The notes under the pieces: model-generated
Seen by the model: only the letters and a program-made list of their open reading frames with translations
Told to the model about the DNA's origin: nothing
The model's database searches: none
Part shown: in pieces, positions 1-6,384 of the stretch
Numbering within the stretch: position 1 is the stretch's first letter
How the letters are laid out: each line of letters opens with the position of its first letter
Position numbers and translations under genes: made by a program
Origin: Heritagella sp051881655
GTDB lineage: Bacteria; Bacillota; Clostridia; Oscillospirales; Acutalibacteraceae
Length of the DNA stretch: 6,384 nucleotides
Assembly: GCA_051881655.1 (NCBI GenBank)
Contig: JBJEQH010000222.1
Span: 1-6,384 of the forward strand
Reading direction: 5' to 3'

Positions 1-1586
1 AGGCTCTCCAGCTGCCTCCCGTTCCACGTCAGCGTCATCCCGTCCCGATAGCTCAACGGGTTTCCGATCTCGTCATAGGTCAGGCTCTGGTTCCCATACC
101 CCGTCAGCTTATCCTTCCATACCTCGTCGTAGGTATAGGGGACCACGGCCGTGGGCTCGCCCAGCTCGCCGGTGGTATACGGGTACTCCGTCCGGCTGGT
201 CAGGTTTCCTCCCGGATCGTACGCATACACCACGGTTTTTCCCAGATAGACGTTATTCTCCCGTACCAGCTGGCCGAAGCTGTCATACTCGTAGTGGATT
301 TTGTCCACAAAGCCGCTGGCGGTATTGGTATCCCCTTCCCGCGTGCTCTCCTGAATCCGTACGATATTCCCCATATCATCGTAATCGTACCGGTATACCA
401 GGTTCCCCAGGAACTCGTACTTCAGCTGGGTCGTCCGGTACAGCTCGCTGCCGTCGTCGCGGTCCGACAGCCAGTACAGCCAGTTGGTCTTTACCGGCAC
501 CTGCAGCTGCCATGTCCGGGAATTCACCCGCCCCAGCGTATCGTAGGTGTACTCCACGATCCGATCCGAGTTGATCCCCGCGCTGACCGGCTGCTTATCG
601 ATATTATACGCGTAGCTCTCCGTATACGACCGGCCGTTCGCCGTCCACCGCAGGGAGGTCACGTCGTTCATATTGTCGTACGCATACTGCGCACGGTACA
701 GCCGCCGGTCATATTCCGAAGAAACATCCAGATCCAGCACGTCCGTCTGCACATACCGCCCCGTCAGGTCGTACTGATAGATGTACTGCCGCCCGCTGAG
801 CAGATCCTCGTGATACGCGGGCAGGCCGCTGGCGTTGTACGTCCAGGTATACGCCGGGCTGCCGTTCTTCGAAACCCCGCTGACCCCGTACGAGTTATAG
901 GTATACGATACCGTATCCCCATTGCCGTAGGTGACCTGCTGCAGCTGCCCGTTATTCACGCCATAGGTATTGGTGCTGAGCACCTGGCCCGCCACCTCGG
1001 TGGAGAGCAGGTTGCCGTAGGGATCATAGGAGAAGCCATAGGAGAAACCGTTGTGGCTGATCTCTGTCAGGCGCGTGTGGGTGCTGTCGTAGGTGTATCC
1101 GCTGCTCACCCCGCCCGATGCGGCAGAAGCGAGCAGATTGGTATTCTCCACATAGCTGTAGGAGGTGGTGGTGCCGTCTGCCGTCTGCACCGACTGCAGC
1201 TGCCCGCTCTGCAGATCATAGCTGTACTGCGTGGCGTTGCCGTGCTGGTCATATTCGGTCTGCACATAGGCCCCGGCCTTAATCCCGCTGGCCGCCGCCG
1301 TCAGCGCCCGGTCGGTGCGGATGATCAGGTCGTCCCGCGTGTTCACCAGCTCGGTGGCCGTGGCGGTACCGTCGCTGTTATAGGTGGTCTGCAGCTTTAC
1401 CCCGCGCGGCGTTTTCGCCTGCGTTACCTGATGGGCATCGTTATAGGTATAGGTGTAATTTTTGCCCTCGGTATTCGTAAATCCGGTCATGTTGCCCGCA
1501 CTGTCATAGGACAGTACCGTCGAGCGGTCGCCGTTCTCCACCGTCTTGATCAGGTTGCCCTCGGTATCGTAGGTATAGGCCATGTA
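1..1586 (-). repeat. Second, long YD-repeat tract (residues about 1268-1795, continues off window)
   Basis: About 17 YD-type repeats can be counted, for example YTYDTEGNLIKTV, LSYDSAGNMTGFT, FSYDPYGNLLSTE, YTYDTLGRVNSRT, YDYDDMGNIVRI, YEYDSFGQLVRE and YAYDPGGNLTSRT. The final visible stretch, YTYDEVWKDKLTGYGNQSLT followed by YDEIGNPLSY, resembles a conserved block shortly before the end of the core in related proteins. The tract is open at the window edge. Confidence 0.9.
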
Positions 1587-4500
1587 GTTGTCCTTCACCA
1601 GCTGGCACCGGTCGAAGTACACGCTGTTGGCCTGCCCGTTAAAGCGCAGCATATAGGTAATTTTCACCGGTGTCAGCCCGTCGCCGGTGATGCCGTTGCT
1701 CAGATTAAATACCATGCCGGTGTACTGCCAGCCCGTTACGGTCGGATTGAACTTTGCCATCTGGGTTTTATCCACCACGGAGCCGTCATTATAATAGATG
1801 GCCACTGTAATGGCAAACACCCGGCTGCTGTCGCCGTTGTCGGGCATGGCGTTGGCCTTGGCCCACGCGCCCACCAGATAGGTATCGCTCTCCGTCGCAC
1901 CGGACAGCACCACCTGCTGGGAAATGCGTTTCTTTGTTCCCACCGAGCCGGAGATCTTCATCGACCGGCTGCCGTCCGCCTTGGCCGCCGTGCTGGAAAC
2001 ATCCGAACTGCTAAGCCCGGTGCCGTACCAGCCCGTGGGGATACCATCGGTCACGTCCTCCATACTGGAGTTTTCCAGCAGATTATACTCCGTGGCGCCG
2101 CTCCCCTTTTCCAGCTGGATGCCGTCAAACCAGGCATCGCCTGTCGCATTGAGCAGTACCAGGCAGAACCGGCCCGAGGTGACCTCTTCCGAAACGGTGA
2201 AGGTCAGGGTCAGCCGCTCCCAGCCGTTATTCAGGCTGGTGCGCGTGGTACCCGTGAGATAATTGGAGTATACCCGCGTGATGCTGCCGTCCGAATTGAC
2301 CAGACGCGCCGCCAGGCAGGCGCCGTACCCCTGGGGCACGGTGTTCGATTTCTGCACATTGCTGGTCTTCACGTACGCCGAAAGGGTATAGGTGCCCGGC
2401 GTGAGATCGGTGCTGTTCACCTGCTGGTAATAACATCCGCCGCCGTTGACATCCGATGCCTCGGCCGTTACATGCAGGGAGTAATTGCCGAACAGCCGCT
2501 GGGCCGTGGTGCGCTCGGCGGTATACTGGGCGTTTGAATTCAAAAAGACACCGCCCACCCAATTGCCGCTGCTCTCACCGCTGTGGTTGCGCAGATAATT
2601 GCGCGTGCAGATATCCGCATCCCCCTCGCGGGATACGCGGTTCAGCTGCTTGATATTGCTGGCACTGCTGTTTTTCACACCGGCGGTATACTGGTACAGG
2701 CTGGTACCCAGATCGGCACCGTTTGCCTCTTTGGTCTTTACGCAGATGGTCCGCCCGTAATTGTCAAACTGCAGGGTATTGATAATATCATCGCTGTTAT
2801 TCATCACCCCGTCGGCCCCGCTGGTACGGGTGACCGTGGTATTGTACACCGACCGGTCAAAGGTAATGGTCTGACCCGTGGATCCGTCGGCGCCCTTTTC
2901 CACAATTTTGCTCACGCGCTTGCCCTTGGCCTTCGAGGTATACGAGATTTCCAGGCTGCTGCCATCGCTGGCCACCACCCGGATCAGAGCGCGGTCGCTG
3001 TCATACTCAAACTCGCTGGTGGTGCCGTCCGGATAGGTAATTCTCGTCAGGCACCCGGTCCCCCAGGTATCATTGGACTGATAGGTATAGCGGGTCACCC
3101 GGCCCGCCGGGTCGGTTAACTTGCTGAGGTAGTGGTTGGTGGTGTCGTTCTCGTCCACCGTAATCACATGCCCGGCCCCATCGGTCACCTTGGTAATGCG
3201 GTAAATGCTGTCTTCTTTCTGATAGGTAATGGTGATGGCATTGCCGCTGGCATCCTTTACCGAGCTGAGGTTTCCCTGGGCATTAAAGGTCAGCACGTTG
3301 TCCTTCTGGTCCGTGATCGTGCAGTTCAGGCCGCTGATGATCTTCAGCTCCAGCCCCAGGCCGTCCTCATCATAATAATGGACCACGCCGTCTTCCGTCT
3401 TTTTATAGAAGAAGTGGACCGTTCCGTCCCCATCCTCATACGCATAGGGCGTGGCCGACAGGGCCGACCCGCTCAGCCCGTAGACGCTGGCGCTTCGCAC
3501 CGTCTGCTGGATGCTCATTTTCCAGCCGCGGCCGTCGGTGACATAGTTGGTGGTGTATTTCACCCCGGCCATATAGCCGTTATACACATGGGAAAGGCTG
3601 ACCGGCGCCAACAGGCCCGTGGTGGAGACATCGTTGTGGCAGAACACCAGATTGCCGGTGTAGTCATTCACATACGCGGTTCCGGCGCTGCCCGCACTGA
3701 CCGCCGTATAGGTCCAGTAGTCCTCCAGCCCCTTGTTATTGCGGTAGGTCAGCAGGGCCACCGGGTAGGCATCCGCCAGGTCGTTGTACCGCTCCGGCCA
3801 GAACTGCGCTTTAACCCCCGTATCCGCATAGCTGCCGCTCTCTTTGCTGGATTTCAGCAGAATTCCGTAGTTTTCCGCCGTGCCCTCGTACCACTGCTTG
3901 ACCGCGCGCGTGATATCAAAGGTTTTGATGTTCGCGCTGGTGATCTGGGTGGTCACCTTGGGATCATCCTGGCACACAAAGGTGTAGTCCAGCACCGCAC
4001 TCTCATAACTGGGCTGGCTGTTCCATGTGACGGTGCTCTTGTTCCAGTCCGCCGTAATCCGGTGTGCATTGATCTGCATATCCGGTGTTGTGGAGGTATA
4101 GAACTGATAGTTTTTCAGCACCAGGCACAGCTTGGCACTGACGATCATATCCCCCGCGCCCAGATCCGGCATCTGCAGCCGGACCAGCGTGCGGCAGGCC
4201 CCGTATTCCGTGCTCTCCCGGCCCACCAGCAGCTCGAATTTCGTGCTGTGGTTGGTCGTTGCCATGGCCGAGGTGACAAAGGTGGTATCCACATCGCTCT
4301 GCGCGGTCGAGGTCTCGATCGTCGGATCCAGCACAACCGGATACTGCCGGTTCTCGGCGGAAAGCCATTCTCCGTCCGCCTCTGTTCGAATCAGAATCGT
4401 GCCGTTTTCCTGCGCAAGAAGCGTAAGAGTAATGGCTTCACACGTTTCCCCTGCGGCATCCGTCATCTGCGGGGCTGTGATCCGGTAAATCCCCTCTCCG

Positions 4501-5387
4501 TCCTCCTGCCGCAGCTCGATGGTTTTTTCATCCAGCTGTACCGCCGTCAATCCCGGCGCTTCGTACTGCGTGACAAATGAAGCCGGGGCCGTGGAGGCGT
4601 TCAGCACAAAGTTTTCCTTGATTCCCGTACTGCTGATCCCATACTGCACATCAACATTGGGATAAACCGACCGATACCACGCCTGCTGGGTCAGGTTGCG
4701 GAGAACCAGAAAACGGTCGTTCCCCGAGAACTCCTCCGTTTCTTCGGTCACTTCGATGGAAGAGGCCTGCGCCCCCACCGGCCCCCAGCTCAGGGGGTAT
4801 TCCCCGTTTTCCAGGGTAACGGTACGCCCCGGGACCATATTTTCCGCCAGCGTTACCGGGTATTCGCGCCCATCTGCTTTGTATTCCACCAGGGGAATCA
4901 CCGCATTGGGATTCAGGGGCTCCTCCCCTATACTCTCTTCTTCCAGAGAAGCATCCAGTGCAGCACTCTCTCCTTCCGGCAGGGAAAAACCGGCCGTCTC
5001 CTCTTCCTGCTGCAGGATCTGGGTCTCCCCGGAAGAGGAAGCAACGGTCACACGCGTGAGGGTGTTGTCATAATCCACCCACTCACCCGCTTCGTTCTGA
5101 TAGTGCACCGGAACCGGGTATTCCGCCGACAAAAAGCTGCCGTCCTCCAAACGGAAAACCTTTCGGCTTTCCTCCCGCTTTTCCGTCACTTCCCCGACAA
5201 TCAGCGGTTCTGCTTCGGGATCTTCCATAGGGTCTTCTGCAGGTTCCGCTTCGCTCTCCTCTTCAACAGCAGAGGCCTCTTCCCCCGCCGTCTGAACCGA
5301 AAGCGTTTGCGCCACCGTATCGAAAGAAGCCTGTACAAACAGGCTAAGGGCCAGGAACATCGCAAGGATTCGTTTTGCTCGTTTCAT
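1..5387 (-). CDS. Exported DNRLRE/RHS (YD-repeat) protein, 3'-truncated by window edge
   Basis: Reading the minus strand from the ATG at 5387-5385 gives 1795 codons without a stop or frameshift, running off the window. M1 is preferred because GAGAGGG lies 7 nt upstream and it starts a signal peptide (basic MKRAKR, then a hydrophobic run to about residue 20; cleavage plausible after A20 or A26). Next come a Glu/Asp/Pro-rich linker (about 34-62), an N-terminal region with the family motifs FRLEDGSF (78-85) and SSTGIKENFVL (252-262), a DNRLRE domain (about 357-548, including ADWNKSTVTWN and FDITRAVKQWYEG), and a conserved connector (GLEDYWTYTA, YVNDYTGNLVF; 553-582). YD repeats (about 648-910) are followed by two tandem CBM4/9-like modules (about 930-1097 and 1102-1265) and a long YD tract (1268-1795). 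Related proteins form a beta shell that can carry a variable C-terminal effector; that end is not visible, so function (toxin delivery, adhesion, glycan binding) is undetermined. The gene has its own promoter and is insulated from galE. Confidence 0.93.
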   Translation of the reverse strand, partial: MKRAKRILAMFLALSLFVQASFDTVAQTLSVQTAGEEASAVEEESEAEPAEDPMEDPEAEPLIVGEVTEKREESRKVFRLEDGSFLSAEYPVPVHYQNEAGEWVDYDNTLTRVTVASSSGETQILQQEEETAGFSLPEGESAALDASLEEESIGEEPLNPNAVIPLVEYKADGREYPVTLAENMVPGRTVTLENGEYPLSWGPVGAQASSIEVTEETEEFSGNDRFLVLRNLTQQAWYRSVYPNVDVQYGISSTGIKENFVLNASTAPASFVTQYEAPGLTAVQLDEKTIELRQEDGEGIYRITAPQMTDAAGETCEAITLTLLAQENGTILIRTEADGEWLSAENRQYPVVLDPTIETSTAQSDVDTTFVTSAMATTNHSTKFELLVGRESTEYGACRTLVRLQMPDLGAGDMIVSAKLCLVLKNYQFYTSTTPDMQINAHRITADWNKSTVTWNSQPSYESAVLDYTFVCQDDPKVTTQITSANIKTFDITRAVKQWYEGTAENYGILLKSSKESGSYADTGVKAQFWPERYNDLADAYPVALLTYRNNKGLEDYWTYTAVSAGSAGTAYVNDYTGNLVFCHNDVSTTGLLAPVSLSHVYNGYMAGVKYTTNYVTDGRGWKMSIQQTVRSASVYGLSGSALSATPYAYEDGDGTVHFFYKKTEDGVVHYYDEDGLGLELKIISGLNCTITDQKDNVLTFNAQGNLSSVKDASGNAITITYQKEDSIYRITKVTDGAGHVITVDENDTTNHYLSKLTDPAGRVTRYTYQSNDTWGTGCLTRITYPDGTTSEFEYDSDRALIRVVASDGSSLEISYTSKAKGKRVSKIVEKGADGSTGQTITFDRSVYNTTVTRTSGADGVMNNSDDIINTLQFDNYGRTICVKTKEANGADLGTSLYQYTAGVKNSSASNIKQLNRVSREGDADICTRNYLRNHSGESSGNWVGGVFLNSNAQYTAERTTAQRLFGNYSLHVTAEASDVNGGGCYYQQVNSTDLTPGTYTLSAYVKTSNVQKSNTVPQGYGACLAARLVNSDGSITRVYSNYLTGTTRTSLNNGWERLTLTFTVSEEVTSGRFCLVLLNATGDAWFDGIQLEKGSGATEYNLLENSSMEDVTDGIPTGWYGTGLSSSDVSSTAAKADGSRSMKISGSVGTKKRISQQVVLSGATESDTYLVGAWAKANAMPDNGDSSRVFAITVAIYYNDGSVVDKTQMAKFNPTVTGWQYTGMVFNLSNGITGDGLTPVKITYMLRFNGQANSVYFDRCQLVKDNYMAYTYDTEGNLIKTVENGDRSTVLSYDSAGNMTGFTNTEGKNYTYTYNDAHQVTQAKTPRGVKLQTTYNSDGTATATELVNTRDDLIIRTDRALTAAASGIKAGAYVQTEYDQHGNATQYSYDLQSGQLQSVQTADGTTTSYSYVENTNLLASAASGGVSSGYTYDSTHTRLTEISHNGFSYGFSYDPYGNLLSTEVAGQVLSTNTYGVNNGQLQQVTYGNGDTVSYTYNSYGVSGVSKNGSPAYTWTYNASGLPAYHEDLLSGRQYIYQYDLTGRYVQTDVLDLDVSSEYDRRLYRAQYAYDNMNDVTSLRWTANGRSYTESYAYNIDKQPVSAGINSDRIVEYTYDTLGRVNSRTWQLQVPVKTNWLYWLSDRDDGSELYRTTQLKYEFLGNLVYRYDYDDMGNIVRIQESTREGDTNTASGFVDKIHYEYDSFGQLVRENNVYLGKTVVYAYDPGGNLTSRTEYPYTTGELGEPTAVVPYTYDEVWKDKLTGYGNQSLTYDEIGNPLSYRDGMTLTWNGRQLES
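1593..2600 (-). other. Tandem CBM4/9-like modules within the RHS protein (residues about 930-1265)
   Basis: Two consecutive jelly-roll-like modules sit between the YD tracts. Each opens with a similar motif (NYLRNHSGES at 930, NLLENSSMED at 1102) followed by a Trp-ending turn, and each closes with an aromatic-FDxxQLxK motif (WFDGIQLEK at 1086, YFDRCQLVK at 1257). Internal signatures include LTPGTYTLSAYVKT in the first and YLVGAWAKANAMPD in the second. These resemble the carbohydrate-binding domains annotated in clostridial RHS proteins. Sugar binding is inferred from family, not shown. Confidence 0.75.
2658..3446 (-). repeat. First YD-repeat tract (residues about 648-910)
   Basis: Degenerate YD/RHS repeats of about 20 residues begin after the conserved N-terminal connector. 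Examples are YAYEDGDGTVHFF, FNAQGNLSSVKDASGNAITI, LTDPAGRVTRYTYQ, ITYPDGTTSEFEYDSDRAL and LQFDNYGRT. They are more diverged than those of the second tract. Such repeats form strands of the hollow beta shell in RHS proteins. The tract is interrupted at about residue 930 by the two carbohydrate-binding-like modules. Confidence 0.85.
3744..4319 (-). other. DNRLRE domain of the RHS protein (residues about 357-548)
   Basis: This is a beta-sandwich module of about 190 residues common in secreted Firmicutes RHS proteins and thought to be carbohydrate-binding-like. Visible hallmarks are the lead-in YPVVLDPTIET (349-359), TTFVTSAMATTNHSTKFELLVG with the usual small/polar pattern, RTLVRLQMPDLGAGDMIVSAKL, the HRITADWNKSTVTWNSQP core, FDITRAVKQWYEG, and the closing PVALLTYRNNKGLEDYW. 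The domain is complete. Boundaries are estimated by eye from remembered family members, and the ligand is unknown. Confidence 0.85.
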
Positions 5388-5394
5388 GGTTGCA

Positions 5395-5401
5395 CCCTCT
5401 C
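5395..5401 (-). promoter_or_regulatory. Ribosome binding site of the RHS gene
   Basis: GAGAGGG on the minus strand ends 7 nt before the ATG at 5387. It is a moderate rather than ideal match to AGGAGG, but its spacing is right and it fixes the start: the next in-frame ATG (residue 10) would drop the basic n-region of the signal peptide and has no comparable upstream site. Confidence 0.75.
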
Positions 5402-5415
5402 TCTTTTGGAACGGT

Positions 5416-5452
5416 ATTCTGCCGGCCAAATATCCCGCACGCCTGGCAGAAT
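5416..5452 (-). promoter_or_regulatory. Stem-loop in the 5' leader of the RHS mRNA
   Basis: Arms ATTCTGCC and GGCAGAAT (5452-5445 and 5423-5416 on the minus strand) pair perfectly over 8 bp. After a single bulged base the stem continues with three further GC pairs (5443-5441 with 5426-5424). No T-run follows, so it is not a terminator. It lies about 14 nt upstream of the ribosome binding site and within roughly 12 nt of the predicted transcript start, a position suited to mRNA stabilisation or protein/RNA control. I recognise no known riboswitch or leader family. Confidence 0.45.
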
Positions 5453-5464
5453 CTTCCTGCTTTT

Positions 5465-5508
5465 ATGATAATTATAACAGATTTCTAACCATTTTCAATA
5501 ATTATCAT
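5465..5508. promoter_or_regulatory. Inverted repeat framing the promoter, candidate operator
   Basis: ATGATAATTAT (5465-5475) and its exact reverse complement ATAATTATCAT (5498-5508) form an 11-bp perfect inverted repeat with a 22-nt centre. One arm covers five of six bases of the -10 and the other touches the -35, so a protein bound here would block RNA polymerase. Each arm also lies in a 14-bp near-palindrome related to ATGATAATTATCAT. The minus-strand stretch 5477-5463, TTATAATTATCATAA, differs from the PerR-type box TTATAATNATTATAA at one specified base. The repeat is seen directly; an operator role and Fur/PerR family are inference, and the AT-rich -10 supplies part of the match. Confidence 0.45.
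5471..5498 (-). promoter_or_regulatory. Sigma-A-type extended -10 promoter for the RHS gene
   Basis: On the minus strand TTGAAA (5498-5493) and TATAAT (5476-5471) are separated by 16 nt. The -10 is preceded by TGT, giving TGTTATAAT, a perfect extended -10 element. The -35 matches the TTGACA consensus at five of six bases. Transcription should start near 5464, leaving a leader of about 77 nt before the ATG at 5387. A/T tracts upstream (about 5517-5540) could add an UP-like contribution. This is the best promoter match in the gap. Confidence 0.85.
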
Positions 5509-5640
5509 GAAGGTTGTTTTCAAATTTTTTCATTTTTCTTTCCTTGCCTCCCTTTCCCCATCTTTCTCCCTTTGAATCACGATATATGGAAAAGGACTGA
5601 CGCCACATCCCCATCGTTCTTCTCCGAATATACTTTTTAG

Positions 5641-5690
5641 CAAAAACAGAAAAGGCCCCGCCGGTCAGAGACTCTCTGACCGGCGGGGCC
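5641..5690 (-). terminator. Rho-independent terminator of galE
   Basis: Arms at 5654-5670 and 5674-5690 are perfect reverse complements, giving a 17-bp GC-rich stem with a 3-nt loop. On the minus strand the stem is followed directly by TTTTCTGTTTTTG (5653-5641). It begins 18 nt after the galE stop. The other side (plus-strand reading) has no T-run, so the terminator works in the minus direction only. It should separate galE from the downstream RHS gene. Confidence 0.93.
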
Positions 5691-5708
5691 GGATTCACGG
5701 ATAAAATT

Positions 5709-6384
5709 TTATGCCTCGTATCCCTTGGGGTTCTTCTGCTGCCAGTTCCAGCTGTCGCGGCACATATCCTCCAGCGTAAAGCGCGCTTTCCATCCCAGCT
5801 CGCGCTCGGCGCAGCTGCTGTCCGCATAGTTCTCCGGTACATCGCCGGGGCGGCGCGGATCAATCACATAGGGGATGGCCTTGCCCGTAGCCTTCTCAAA
5901 GGCATGGACCATATCCAGAACCGAGTAGCCCTTCCCGGTACCCAGATTGTAGATCCGCAGCCCGCAGTTTTTCTTCCCATCCGGGCCAAACTGTTTCAGG
6001 GCCGCCACATGGCCCTCGGCCAGATCCACCACATGAATATAATCGCGCACACCGGTGCCATCGGGGGTATTGTAATCATTGCCGAATACATGCAGCTTTT
6101 CCAGCTTGCCAATGGCCACCTGCGTGATATAGGGCATCAGGTTGTTGGGGATTCCCGTGGGGTCCTCCCCGATCATACCGCTCTCGTGGGCACCCACGGG
6201 GTTAAAGTAGCGCAGAATAATCGGGTTAAAGGAGGGATCGGCCTTCGCGATATCTTTCAAGATCCCCTCGATTATCAGCTTGGTCGAGCCGTACGGATTG
6301 GTGGTGGACAGGGGGAAGTCCTCGGTAATCGGCACCGAGGCGGGATCCCCGTACACCGTCGCCGACGAACTGAACACGAAGTTC
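5709..6384 (-). CDS. galE: UDP-glucose 4-epimerase GalE, 5'-truncated by window edge
   Basis: GalE interconverts UDP-glucose and UDP-galactose in the cytoplasm using bound NAD (Leloir pathway; supplies UDP-Gal for glycan synthesis). About 224 C-terminal residues are visible, starting NFVFSSSATVYG, which matches E. coli GalE from about residue 118. The N-terminal Rossmann part with the GxxGxxG motif is therefore missing. Catalytic residues of this extended short-chain dehydrogenase family are present: the Ser of SSSATVYG (E. coli S124) and Tyr/Lys of YGSTK (Y149, K153). Substrate-site motifs RYFNPVGAH, GIPNNLMPY, GTGVRDYIHVVDLA, YNLGTGKGYSVLD and DPRRPGD follow in the expected order, and the protein ends PKGYEA with a TAA at 5711-5709. 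The residue matching E. coli Y299 is Asn (codon 5831-5829), which may affect specificity. A nearby UDP-GlcNAc or UDP-hexuronate epimerase is possible, but overall similarity to true GalE is strong. The promoter and upstream neighbours are outside the window. Confidence 0.96.
   Translation of the reverse strand, partial: NFVFSSSATVYGDPASVPITEDFPLSTTNPYGSTKLIIEGILKDIAKADPSFNPIILRYFNPVGAHESGMIGEDPTGIPNNLMPYITQVAIGKLEKLHVFGNDYNTPDGTGVRDYIHVVDLAEGHVAALKQFGPDGKKNCGLRIYNLGTGKGYSVLDMVHAFEKATGKAIPYVIDPRRPGDVPENYADSSCAERELGWKARFTLEDMCRDSWNWQQKNPKGYEA

Larger units (their letters stand above)
5388..5640. other. Intergenic region between galE terminator and RHS gene
   Basis: This 253-bp stretch holds the RHS promoter (5471-5498), an inverted repeat around it, a leader hairpin (5416-5452) and the ribosome binding site (5395-5401). 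The part upstream of the promoter (about 5500-5640) is purine-rich on the minus strand and contains a possible 39-codon ORF at 5614-5495, treated as a finding rather than a gene. No tRNA, known riboswitch or transposon end was recognised. The area around 5460-5530 is clearly more AT-rich than either flanking gene. Confidence 0.8.

Noticed and set aside
1..1586. Repetitive YD motifs considered as a nucleotide tandem repeat or CRISPR-like array
   Set aside because: The repeats are conserved only at protein level, with variable spacing and no near-identical DNA units or spacers.
294..2537. 747-codon plus-strand open reading frame, with others at 2583-3119 and 3132-4580
   Set aside because: These lie exactly in codon register opposite the RHS gene. 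In this register plus-strand stops correspond to sense TTA, CTA and TCA codons, which a GC-rich gene uses rarely, so long antisense frames appear by composition. The translations are rich in Gly, Ile, Val, Arg, His and Pro with no recognisable domain, while the minus strand encodes clear DNRLRE, CBM and YD motifs.
4003..4368. Minus-strand frames inside the RHS gene (4003-4368, 4145-4336 and 2227-2562)
   Set aside because: They overlap the DNRLRE and CBM coding regions in the wrong frame and have low-complexity, Arg/Gly-rich translations, as expected for out-of-frame shadows.
5103..5640. Plus-strand frames 5103-5468 and 5386-5640
   Set aside because: They run antisense to the signal-peptide region and across the RHS promoter and leader; their Phe/Arg/Ser-rich translations match no family, and I see no good ribosome binding site or promoter for them.
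5654..5690. Perfect 17-bp inverted repeat considered as a transposon end or recombination site
   Set aside because: The 3-nt loop, GC-rich stem, T-rich tail on one side and position 18 nt after the galE stop are fully explained by an intrinsic terminator; no transposase or target duplication is seen.
5495..5863. 122-codon minus-strand frame running from inside galE through the terminator
   Set aside because: Its first part is an out-of-frame shadow of galE and it reads through a strong 17-bp terminator stem. Only its last 39 codons have an independent ribosome binding site; these are listed as a separate low-confidence finding.

Overview
The window looks like chromosomal DNA from a fairly GC-rich member of the Clostridia (Bacillota), perhaps an Oscillospiraceae/Ruminococcaceae-type gut bacterium. 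This rests on the domain order of its large secreted protein, which I know mainly from Firmicutes, on the GC-rich codon use set against a short AT-rich intergenic region, and on the Gram-positive-style promoter and terminator. No rRNA or marker gene is present, so the taxonomic call is inference.

Layout, all on the minus strand and read from high to low coordinates. (1) 6384-5709 is the C-terminal two thirds of galE, UDP-glucose 4-epimerase; its start lies beyond the window. (2) 5690-5641 is a strong intrinsic terminator with a perfect 17-bp stem that closes the galE transcript. (3) About 5640-5388 is an intergenic region holding a possible 39-codon ORF, an AT-rich extended -10 promoter wrapped in an 11-bp inverted repeat (operator candidate), a leader hairpin and a ribosome binding site. 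(4) 5387-1 is a single uninterrupted reading frame of 1795 codons for a huge exported RHS/YD-repeat protein, still open at the window edge.

The RHS protein has a signal peptide, an acidic linker, the N-terminal region typical of clostridial DNRLRE/RHS proteins, a DNRLRE domain, a first YD-repeat tract, two tandem carbohydrate-binding-like jelly-roll modules and a long second YD tract. The last visible residues resemble the stretch just before the end of an RHS core, so the variable C-terminal domain (toxin, anchor or other) lies just outside the window.

The two genes do not look like one operon: a terminator and a separate promoter lie between them. GalE acts in the cytoplasm on nucleotide sugars, while the RHS protein acts at or beyond the cell surface. 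Both touch surface carbohydrate biology, but no direct functional link can be shown here. I found no mobile element, CRISPR array, tRNA or rRNA. The long plus-strand open frames are antisense shadows of the RHS gene.
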